Shown in pieces: positions 9,350-16,362 of a stretch of 23,937 bases of DNA. Origin of the DNA: Chrysochromulina tobinii (taxonomy: Eukaryota > Haptophyta > Prymnesiales > Chrysochromulinaceae); NCBI GenBank assembly GCA_001275005.1, contig JWZX01002906.1, forward strand, positions 1-23,937, given 5' to 3'. Position 1 is the stretch's first letter, and the number at the start of each line of letters is the position of its first letter. A model generated the notes under the pieces. It was not told the DNA's origin. It did no database searches and worked only from the letters and a program-made list of their open reading frames with translations. The position numbers and the translations under genes are program-made.

Positions 9350-10105
9350 TCAGCTAATACGTCCGGGATGGCGTGGCGTTTGGCGCTTCGTTATGAAAGA
9401 GGTCCACTTATGCTTAGGGGTCTGAGCGATCTCAACAGCCTCGATCCATGCCTCTAGCAGGCTGCTCTGGGTGGCGGTGAGGTGGCGTGAGCGCAGCTTT
9501 CTGGTGCGATTGAAGCGCTCGAGCGTCTTGAGAGCAGTGTTATAGCTACCAAGTGGGTCGTCGTACCCCGATTGCAGCGAGCAGTGCAGATCTTCGAGGA
9601 TGTAGAGGCCACCCGGCTTGATGAGCGGCAGGAGCTGTGCTAAGTTCACCTGCTGGTCGCGGTTGAGGTGCGAGCCATCCTCGACGATGATATCGAAAGG
9701 CGTCCATGGCTGTAACTCGCTGGTCACTTGCTGCATGCTGAGGTCGTCGCTCTGGTTGCCCACCACCAAATGCAGACGCGGCCCATGAAGATGCTCTTTC
9801 CATTCGCGCAGAAACTTGTCAGCGTTCGGGAACGTCGTGCGCTTGCCATCGCCCCAAACGTTGCTCCAGCCATCGATTCCTCTGAAGGTGTCCACACCCA
9901 CCACTGTTGCATTTGGGAAGTAGTCCCGCCACATGCGAAGCGAAGAGCCAAAGTAGACACCGACCTCCAGAATTCGAGTGACACTGAGCCGCTGCGCGCG
10001 CAGCCGCAAGTGGTAAATCTTCGTGAATCCTTGCTCGACCTTATCCGTGCCGTATTGCTTGCCGAGCGTGCTCAAGAGGTCGACATGTGCAGCCTCTCTC
10101 ACCAT
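9350..10105 (-). CDS. Macrocin-O-methyltransferase-like class I SAM methyltransferase
   Basis: Seen: 251 residues from the chosen Met. LLSTLGKQYGTDK near the N-terminus is followed by FTKIYH, the SAM-binding motif I LEVGVYFGSSLRMW (about 46-59), VVGVDTF (motif II region), FDIIVEDGSH (about 137-146) and KPGGLYILEDLH (about 163-174). Known: this order is that of the macrocin/mycinamicin O-methyltransferase-like family, which methylates sugars or other hydroxyls with metal help; many members act on unknown substrates. Start choice: the frame stays open to 10291, but Met at 10105 (context ACCATGG) sits just before the family's conserved N-terminus, and the upstream part is repeat DNA. No targeting signal is seen. 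The gene has the same orientation as the GST gene, about 690 nt upstream of it. Confidence 0.8.
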   Translation of the reverse strand: MVREAAHVDLLSTLGKQYGTDKVEQGFTKIYHLRLRAQRLSVTRILEVGVYFGSSLRMWRDYFPNATVVGVDTFRGIDGWSNVWGDGKRTTFPNADKFLREWKEHLHGPRLHLVVGNQSDDLSMQQVTSELQPWTPFDIIVEDGSHLNRDQQVNLAQLLPLIKPGGLYILEDLHCSLQSGYDDPLGSYNTALKTLERFNRTRKLRSRHLTATQSSLLEAWIEAVEIAQTPKHKWTSFITKRQTPRHPGRIS

Positions 10106-10209
10106 GGTACCAGAGGGAGTGCGAGGCCGCGTGTGTGTGTTTCGGAGCGGAAAAACCAATCTCGGACCGTAAGTCCGTAACAGGGGCCAGCAAAAAGGCA
10201 CCCCGCGGG

Positions 10210-10426
10210 CCCCGCGTACCGGTAAAAAGACACGGGGGGAGCCGGGACAATCGCCCCGCGTACCGGTATATGCTTCCCGCGCGGCAGTCATGTGGGCACA
10301 CCTAATGGGGTGTTCAGTTCAGTTCAGTTCAGTTCAGTTCAGTTCAGTTCAACTGAACTAATGGGGTGGGGGAATAGCAATATAGCATGGGAGCATATGT
10401 TACCGGTAAAAAGACACAGGGGAGCC
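10210..10426. repeat. Dispersed direct repeats centred on TACCGGTA
   Basis: CCCCGCGTACCGGTA occurs at 10210-10224 and 10254-10268. TACCGGTAAAAAGACAC occurs at 10217-10233 and 10401-10417, each time followed by a G-run and GAGCC. The copies lie about 110, 150 and 300 nt upstream of the methyltransferase start. Confidence 0.85.
10302..10368. mobile_element. MITE-like miniature insertion: (GTTCA)n with terminal inverted repeats and flanking direct repeats
   Basis: The 11-mer CTAATGGGGTG is present exactly at 10302-10312 and 10358-10368. The 45 bp between them begin TTCAGTT and end AACTGAA (inverted repeats) and consist of about eight GTTCA units ending in a hairpin (10342-10358). The overall form is that of a tiny inserted element with target-site duplication. 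A plain microsatellite expansion is the alternative. Confidence 0.4.
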
Positions 10427-11177
10427 ATATAATGGCCACCCTGGGCTGAGGTGTGAAAAACTGAAAAACCACGCACGCTTTTTTGATAAAACCTCGTGGT
10501 CGCGTGTTGAAACTTGAATTGCGATTCATCAAAGCTACACAAAAGGCCGCAGCCTGTGGTGAGCGCGACAACCCGGTGCCTGCTAAAGCTGTATTGAAAG
10601 CTGTATAAAACCAGGCTTACATCGCGCAAGACATCGCGGTGGGTGTTTGACCCAAAGGGGTAGTGGGAGGTATTCTTTCTCTGGATTCACACACTATCCC
10701 CACCACCTGATTTTGAACTCAGTGGGTGGGCGGGGCCACTTACTCTAACTATCATCGGAGGACTCGACGCCTGGACGCCATGCGCACCATTGCGCTTCGA
10801 AACTCGACCCCCGAAGTGCGTAGGTGCCGAGCGAGCACACAATCTGCCAAGTGCCAACGTGGTACGTGCTCTATGCGGCGTCGCTCCCATTGCGGATTAT
10901 TATATCAGAGGAAACAATACGCCGCTCGCACGACTTGATACTAATATCGGCGAGAGGTCCCCCTTGCGCCTGTTATTTACCACCACAGTTAGATTTTCTA
11001 CTCTTTCTTGAATTAAACAGATCTCCTGATGTATGCATGAATCCCCATGGTACCCCATAGATCTTGCCCAATATCCCAAACGGCCGGAGACATCTCCCCA
11101 CATAAGTCAACACAAGGAACAACGGGCGCACAAGCCGGGACAGATAAAAAGACGAATGGCGGGGGTTTTGTCTTGTC

Positions 11178-11960
11178 CTACTCACTCTTGGCAGCCTTGC
11201 CCAGCTTGCGCTGCGCGCTGGAGACACCCTTGCGTTTCTGACCGCGCTGAGACGGTATGACATACGGCTGGGGTGGGCTGAGAAAACGCACGTCCACCTT
11301 CGGCGTGTGAGCGTCAGCAGCAGGTTCACGGATGGCGATCAGTTGCCTGGTTGGGTTGTTTCGGACCAGCTCGACGACCGCGACTTTGTCATCACATACG
11401 CTGGCACTATGGCTGGTGGCTCCGCTGGTAGATGAGAGGAGGGGGGAGAGTGAAGCAGTGGCAGGCGCGACTTGCTGCTGGACCAGCCTTGGCGAGGTGT
11501 ACATGGACACCATCTCTTTGGAGTCGTGCTGGATGTTCCGACCGGAGCTTGCCGCATAGTGGCCATTGATCGTCTCCTCGTCCGTCTTGTAGTTGAGCCC
11601 CATCCGCAGGTCCAGCTCATCACGCAGCAACAGCAGCACACGCATCACCTCCTTGACGTCGTCGGAGTCCGGGAGGTAGACACAGATCAGATGCGTCCGA
11701 ACGTTGCCACGGCTGGGCGCTACCTTGGCAGTGTCTCCGAGCCGCCCAGTCGCCAGCAGCCGCTGCACAACGGTCCACCAGCGGTCCACGTCCTCGGTGG
11801 AGGGAAACAGCATCCACTTGCCGGGGTTGGGGTGCGCAGCCGTGACTGGCCGCTCCGCCCAGATCCATGCCACGTGCGCGCATGTACATGTGGACGGCGC
11901 GCGGATGCAGCGGGATTCGTGCGCACTGGCCTCGCGATCGCTGAGCAAATTCTCGGACAT
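11178..11960 (-). CDS. DUF1917 / UPF0696 (C11orf68/BLES03-like) protein
   Basis: Seen: 260 residues. The core runs from AWIWAERP through GKWMLFPSTEDVDRWW (about 47-62), LATGRLGDTAKVAPS, THLICVYLPDSDDVKEVMRV (about 89-108) and LNYKTDEETINGHYA. A Ser/Thr-rich linker and a basic Lys/Arg-rich tail (GQKRKG ... KAAKSE) follow. Known: GKW...V...W, LG..AKV, HLICVY...D..DV..V and YK.D.....Y mark the DUF1917/UPF0696 family, whose members resemble eIF4E in fold; the cellular role is poorly known. Inferred: a soluble nuclear or cytosolic protein, as no signal peptide is seen. It is head-to-head with the phosphatase gene, 207 bp between start codons. Confidence 0.7.
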   Translation of the reverse strand: MSENLLSDREASAHESRCIRAPSTCTCAHVAWIWAERPVTAAHPNPGKWMLFPSTEDVDRWWTVVQRLLATGRLGDTAKVAPSRGNVRTHLICVYLPDSDDVKEVMRVLLLLRDELDLRMGLNYKTDEETINGHYAASSGRNIQHDSKEMVSMYTSPRLVQQQVAPATASLSPLLSSTSGATSHSASVCDDKVAVVELVRNNPTRQLIAIREPAADAHTPKVDVRFLSPPQPYVIPSQRGQKRKGVSSAQRKLGKAAKSE

Positions 11961-12167
11961 GGAGCGGCGGGAAAGCAGGAGTTCGCATATTCATGTGAAG
12001 ACTACCGGTACATGCACATCATAGGGATGCGATGTGCAGCGTGTCCCTCCCTACTCCCTGGGCTCCGCAAACGGACTCTTCACACTGTGGTTCACGGCCT
12101 CTGATGTTGGCGTCAAGCTTCAGAACGAGGACGACCCACTAAAACTCCGGCAAACAAAGAATGAAGG
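11961..12167. promoter_or_regulatory. Divergent promoter region between the DUF1917 and phosphatase genes
   Basis: The 207-bp gap contains one TACCGGTA octamer (12003-12010), 42 nt upstream of the DUF1917 start. On the phosphatase side an out-of-frame upstream ATG at 12161 opens a 12-codon frame (including stop) that overlaps the main start. Confidence 0.5.
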
Positions 12168-13049
12168 ATGCTCGTCACGCTCGACGGCGTGAGTAATTTC
12201 CGCGCCGTGAGCGCGTCTCTACCAGGGCTGTACCGCTCCGCAGCTCTCGATAGCGCGACAGATGCAGCGGCCGCGTACATATTGGACGGAGCTCGAATCA
12301 GAACGATCATCGATCTCAGAAATGAGGATGAGATCTTCAGGGCGCAGCGGCGTGCAAGTCGTGTTGGCCGCCTTCTGACCGCTGCCTACAATAACGGAGC
12401 GGCAGTTGGCGCTGGTAAGCTCGCCTCTGAGGGTTGCGGGGTGCTTCGTCGCTACCACGTGCCAGTCTATGAGAACGTCGACGGCTTCTTTGAGGAGGTT
12501 GAGCGGCGGCTGCGCCCTGCAAAGAGGGCCGAAGCGCTCCTGTACAAGAGCTTCGACACGAAGAAGTTGAGCCGACTTCTTTACGACGAGGTCTCGCGTG
12601 GCCGGCAGCAACTGCTGTATACTGCGATGCTGCGTGCAAACACGGCCGCGTGGGGCCGCGCATTGAAACTCGCAGCCGACCGCCGCCGGGAGGGTGGCGT
12701 CCTCATCCATTGCGCCCAGGGTAAGGACAGAACAGGTGTGCTCGCAGCTCTGATGCAACATGCCGCGGGCGACGATCGAGCCTCGATCGTTGAGAGCTAC
12801 GCCGCATCTGAGGAGCTGCTGGCCGCCGCGAACGCGAACGCCGAATCGACTCGGGAGGCGAACGAGGCAGCGCCCGGCGCAGACGCGGCCGAGGTCGGTC
12901 GTGGCGTCGATTGGTCGGCGATCCGAGGATCGCCGCCTGAGGCCATAGACGAGACATTTGCTTGGATCCGATACGAGTATGGGGCCATAGACACATTTCT
13001 CGCAAGTGTCGGCTGCGGCGAAGAGTGGCGGCGTACCCTATTGCGTTAG
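12168..13049 (+). CDS. CX5R tyrosine/serine phosphatase (bacterial-type, Y_phosphatase3-like)
   Basis: Seen: 293 residues. DGVSNFR lies near the N-terminus, then GLYRSAAL, TIIDLRNEDE, and the signature IHCAQGKDRTGVLAALMQ with catalytic Cys at residue 182 and Arg at 188 (CX5R). The C-terminal YGAIDTFLASVG resembles the usual end of the family. Known: this arrangement (NFR..., YRS..L, DLR...E, HC..GKDRTG) is typical of Y_phosphatase3 proteins, found in bacteria, fungi and algae, which act on phosphotyrosine, phosphoserine or phosphoinositides. Inferred: a complete single-exon enzyme; the substrate is unknown. An insert of about 60 residues lies between the DLR motif and the P-loop. The overlapping upstream ATG at 12161 could lower translation. 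Confidence 0.85.
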   Translation: MLVTLDGVSNFRAVSASLPGLYRSAALDSATDAAAAYILDGARIRTIIDLRNEDEIFRAQRRASRVGRLLTAAYNNGAAVGAGKLASEGCGVLRRYHVPVYENVDGFFEEVERRLRPAKRAEALLYKSFDTKKLSRLLYDEVSRGRQQLLYTAMLRANTAAWGRALKLAADRRREGGVLIHCAQGKDRTGVLAALMQHAAGDDRASIVESYAASEELLAAANANAESTREANEAAPGADAAEVGRGVDWSAIRGSPPEAIDETFAWIRYEYGAIDTFLASVGCGEEWRRTLLR

Positions 13050-13691
13050 TTGGGACCCCTCCACTGAGCGTCTTGACAGTGTACCAGCGACTCTCATGGC
13101 AATGCGCCTGAGCCAACCCGATGACAGCCAAAGCCGACGACCTTCGCATCGGCCTCGAGCTCGACATGCACATGGACGAGACGTCGCGCGCGGGCCGGCG
13201 GCATCCGCGCAAACGAACGCGCCGCCGACGCGTGACGAGACAGTTCGGCAGAATCGCCGCCGCGGGCCGGCCCGCAGGCCCAGCGAAGCGCCAGTCCAAT
13301 GTGACCAATCAAACACGAACCGAACGGGAACGAGTCCACCGTCCCGTGTGCGTGTCGCGAGCGTGTCCGGGTTACGGCGCGGTCGTGCCTCGCGTGCCGC
13401 GCGCCCGGCGGTGGCCGGCCGGCGGCCGCCGCCGCGCCCGGGGCGCACGCGCAGGTGTACCCGCGGTGTGTCCCGGCTCCCCCGCCAATCTCAAAGCCAC
13501 ATAAATAAGAGTCCTAAAAGACCACCTGGGACTTCGACAGAACCGCACCCACCGCTCGACCACGACCGCCCGGGACACGAACGGGCACACGAAGCGACCC
13601 CACGGCGCAGTATACATGGAGGTTGGAGCACCGTCCTCGAGCCGTCACTCAAGCGCAGGCGGCAGGGGAGAATGGCAACGCTGGGACGAAT
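13050..13691. other. Gene-free stretch between convergent phosphatase and plastid-type genes
   Basis: It is GC-rich and holds the 3' ends of both neighbours. An A-rich patch with overlapping ATAAATAAG lies at about 13501-13512. Long open frames on both strands have Arg-rich, compositionally driven translations and show no family motif. Confidence 0.5.
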
Positions 13692-14285
13692 CTACTTGCG
13701 TGCTTTCGCACCACCTTGCGACTTCCCAAGGATGGTTGTAGGATCCGAGTTCCTCGACGTGCCGCGGATGGACTTGTATTTGCCCGACGCGTCTGCTTCG
13801 CCCTCGAAGCCGCACATCAGTTTGTCGGGCACCTCTTGCTTAGTCAGCAAGACTGGCTCGCCATTTTCGCCTTCAATACCAAGCTTCAGCTCCGTGGACC
13901 GCAAGGCAAGAGCTGGCGCAACCCTCGATGCATGCTCCATTATCAGGCGTTTGTTGTACTGTGCTGCCTGTGCTGGGGTGCCAGGTGGAGCTACGGCGAG
14001 ATCGCCAACCTCGGTCCACTTGTCGTCTAGTTGAACAAAGACACGGTGGCGTGGTGATCCATCTGCGACTAACTCCTTGAACTTGTCCCATTGGCGTTTT
14101 GGCGATAGCTCAGTCTTTCCGACAACTGGCTTGGCACTCTTGCCTCCCGCCGGCGCTCCGAAGCCAGCCATGCGAATCTGAGCGCCGATCGCCGTAGGGC
14201 CGTTGCGAACAGCTGGACTGCAATGGAAAGCAGGAGAGAATTGCAGCGACGCAGCCAGGATCAAGATGACGAGGCTGATCGGCAT
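13692..14285 (-). CDS. Small plastid-targeted protein of unknown function (possibly DUF6523-like)
   Basis: Seen: 197 residues. The signal peptide [16 protein letters not shown] ends in SPAF|HCS, followed by a Ser/Ala/Pro/Gly-rich stretch and AGFG. The body has [12 protein letters not shown] (about 61-72), [19 protein letters not shown] (about 82-100), an Ala-rich helix, and a C-terminal basic Gly/Ser/Lys tail. Known: a signal peptide with Phe just after the cleavage site is the ASAFAP-type presequence of secondary red-plastid algae. The order WDKFK then V.V..DDKW.EVG resembles a small plant/algal chloroplast family that I recall as DUF6523, but I am not certain. No catalytic motif is visible. 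The gene is divergent from SHMT. Confidence 0.65.
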   Translation of the reverse strand: MPISLVILILAASLQFSPAFHCSPAVRNGPTAIGAQIRMAGFGAPAGGKSAKPVVGKTELSPKRQWDKFKELVADGSPRHRVFVQLDDKWTEVGDLAVAPPGTPAQAAQYNKRLIMEHASRVAPALALRSTELKLGIEGENGEPVLLTKQEVPDKLMCGFEGEADASGKYKSIRGTSRNSDPTTILGKSQGGAKARK

Positions 14286-14706
14286 ATTGACGGCGGATCC
14301 TTGTGCAGCGTCGGCGGACCCTTGTACGTCAAGCGTCTCTGTGGTGCTGCCCCGACTTGCTTCGTGCGGGACACACAGAACAATTCACCGAACGTGGAGA
14401 TTTTCTGGTGAACGAAGATGTTGTGAGTCATGTTGGATCTGCAACACCTCGATCTCGCGCGATCTCCAAACCGCCGCATGTCCATCCGGCGCTTCTGGAA
14501 CTGACTGTGAATTCACACATCAAATTTTCTTCCTGTGCTGTGTCGACTTTCCACAAGTACCGGTACCGCTTCCCAAAAGGGGTTCGCCTGAGAGCTCAGG
14601 TTGCGTCGAGACACCCGCACGTTTACCTACCACAGTCACCTACCGGGTACGCGAGGTGCATGGGAGATCTCCGGCCGATCGCCGCGCAAACCAACATTGG
14701 CTGGCA
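14286..14706. promoter_or_regulatory. Divergent promoter region between the plastid-type gene and SHMT
   Basis: This 421-bp stretch includes a TACCGGTA octamer (14558-14565), about 140 nt upstream of the SHMT start. The SHMT frame stays open upstream to 14203, but that part overlaps the opposite gene and has no SHMT-family sequence, so I treat it as non-coding. Confidence 0.5.
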
Positions 14707-16119
14707 ATGCTCATGACGGTGCAGCTGCTACTGCACATAACGGTGGCGACAGCCTACTCGATTGGGGTCGCGGCCTCGGCACCGTCCAGTAGCACACCGG
14801 CTGCTGGCCACTCATCGCTCAGCAAACAGGACCCGGAGGTGTGCTCACTCATCGAGAAAGAGGCTGCACGGCAACGTGATGGCCTCGAGCTCATTGCCTC
14901 GGAGAATTTCGTGTCGCCTGCTGTGCGCGAGGCGCTCGGATCGTGTCTCACCAACAAGTATTCCGAAGGCTTGCCTGGCGCGCGCTACTATGGTGGCAAC
15001 GAGCACATCGACGCGATCGAGCGGCTCTGCCAGAAACGCGCATTGGACCTGTATGGCCTATCGCCGGATGAGTGGGGCGTCAACGTGCAGCCGTACTCTG
15101 GCTCGCCGGCCAACTTCGCCGCGTACACGGCGCTGCTGCAGCCGCACGACCGCATTATGGGTCTCGACTTGCCGTCGGGTGGCCATCTCACCCACGGCTA
15201 CTACTCGCCGAAGAAGAAGATCTCGGCGACTTCGATCTACTTCGAGTCGCTGCCGTATGAGGTGGACGCCACGACTGGTCTGGTCGACTACGACGGCCTC
15301 GAAGCACGAGCCAGGCTCTTCCGACCCAAACTCATCATTGCGGGAGCCTCCGCGTACCCACGCGACTGGGACTACGGGCGCATGCGGCAGATTGCAGACG
15401 AGGTCGGCGCATACCTGCTCAACGACATGGCGCACATCTCGGGCCTCGCGGCCGCGCGCGAGTGCCACAACCCGTTTGAGCACGCGGACGTTGTCACCTC
15501 GACCACGCACAAATCATTGCGTGGGCCGCGCGCTGGGGTCATCTTTTACCGCAAAAAGTTCGAGGCCGCAGTCAACGGCGCCGTCTTCCCGGCGCTGCAG
15601 GGCGGCCCGCACAACCACCAGATTGGTGCCCTCGCGGTCGCACTTCGGGAGGCCGCGGCGCCCGAATTCGGCGACTACATACGGTCGGTGAAGGCGAACG
15701 CCAAGGCCCTCGCTCGAAAGCTCGTGAGCCATGGGTACGAAATTGTGACGGGCGGCACCGACAATCATCTCGTACTGTGGGATTTGCGCCCACTCGGCCT
15801 GACAGGCTCGAAGCTCGAGAAGCTGTGCGAGGCGGTCCACATCTCACTGAACAAGAACGCCGTGCGCGGCGACACGTCAGCGCTCACGCCGGGCGGCGTG
15901 CGAGTGGGCACACCCGCGATGACGACTAGGGGGTTGAACGAGGCCGATTTTGAGGTGGTCGCTGACCACCTGCACGCGGCGGCGCAGCTATCGCTTCAGT
16001 TGCAAGCGTTGTCGGGGCCCAAACTAGCCGATTTTGTGCATGAGATCGAGGGCTCAGCGGAGGTGCGCGCGCTGCGCGAGCGCGTCACCGAGTTTGCCTC
16101 CAAGTTCCCGATGCCATGA
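14707..16119 (+). CDS. SHMT: Serine hydroxymethyltransferase (glycine hydroxymethyltransferase) with presequence
   Basis: Makes glycine and 5,10-methylene-tetrahydrofolate from serine and tetrahydrofolate with PLP, in one-carbon and photorespiratory metabolism. Seen: 470 residues from Met 14707 (Met 14713 is equally possible). The hydrophobic leader [20 protein letters not shown] and a Ser/Ala/Pro-rich stretch precede the mature start [11 protein letters not shown]. Hallmarks follow in order: [69 protein letters not shown] and the PLP-lysine motif [14 protein letters not shown] (Lys about residue 269), then [19 protein letters not shown] and [13 protein letters not shown]. Length is normal and no intron is needed. 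Inferred: plastid or secretory-route targeting (cleavage before Tyr in ATA|YS); mitochondrial targeting is less likely. Confidence 0.95.
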   Translation: MLMTVQLLLHITVATAYSIGVAASAPSSSTPAAGHSSLSKQDPEVCSLIEKEAARQRDGLELIASENFVSPAVREALGSCLTNKYSEGLPGARYYGGNEHIDAIERLCQKRALDLYGLSPDEWGVNVQPYSGSPANFAAYTALLQPHDRIMGLDLPSGGHLTHGYYSPKKKISATSIYFESLPYEVDATTGLVDYDGLEARARLFRPKLIIAGASAYPRDWDYGRMRQIADEVGAYLLNDMAHISGLAAARECHNPFEHADVVTSTTHKSLRGPRAGVIFYRKKFEAAVNGAVFPALQGGPHNHQIGALAVALREAAAPEFGDYIRSVKANAKALARKLVSHGYEIVTGGTDNHLVLWDLRPLGLTGSKLEKLCEAVHISLNKNAVRGDTSALTPGGVRVGTPAMTTRGLNEADFEVVADHLHAAAQLSLQLQALSGPKLADFVHEIEGSAEVRALRERVTEFASKFPMP

Positions 16120-16208
16120 GCGACGCGAGCGGACTGAGTGTGCGGTGGAGAGGACTGGCAACAAAAGCGTCGCCAGATCGTGTTCCAAAGATCATTTCAG
16201 ATGAGTAC

Positions 16209-16214
16209 AATAAA
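16209..16214 (+). terminator. Candidate polyadenylation signal AATAAA for SHMT
   Basis: AATAAA lies 90 nt after the SHMT stop. It is directly followed by an A/T-rich patch (16221-16275) in otherwise GC-rich DNA, as expected for a 3' end. Confidence 0.6.
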
Positions 16215-16220
16215 CGCGCG

Positions 16221-16276
16221 CTGTTTAAAACTCGAGTTTTTTACCGTAAACTGTTTTAAACTGCTTTTGTTAAACT
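16221..16276. repeat. A/T-rich patch with palindrome and repeated GTTTTAAACT-like units
   Basis: AAAACTCGAGTTTT is a perfect 14-bp palindrome at 16227-16240. Variants of gtttaaact occur three or four times in 55 bp, between the convergent SHMT and coiled-coil genes. Confidence 0.7.
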
Positions 16277-16362
16277 CCGAAGCAATGTGAAAAACCACTA
16301 AAACAGCCCGCCCCGCCCTGAGACGTGGCACCGACGCTCCGCGCTCACCTCATGCGCTCACC

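Larger units (their letters stand above)
10106..11177. other. Gene-free, repeat-rich stretch of about 1.1 kb
   Basis: It lies between the methyltransferase start and the DUF1917 stop. It contains three copies of a TACCGGTA-centred repeat (10210-10426), a pentanucleotide repeat with hairpin end (10312-10358) and AT-richer unique sequence with scattered short ORFs and no recognisable protein. The methyltransferase promoter should be in the left part. I found no convincing tRNA or snRNA. Confidence 0.55.

Noticed and set aside
10440-11177. Possible small RNA gene in the AT-richer gap
   Set aside because: I looked for tRNA arms, box C/D pairs and U6-like sequence and found no consistent set; a covariance-model search would be needed.
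13006-14034. Plus-strand ORF of 342 codons between and over neighbouring genes
   Set aside because: Low-complexity Arg/Pro/Ser translation; its right half is antisense to the plastid-type gene.
14203-14706. In-frame upstream extension of SHMT
   Set aside because: It overlaps the opposite-strand gene start, has no SHMT-family sequence, and the Met at 14707 begins a good presequence.
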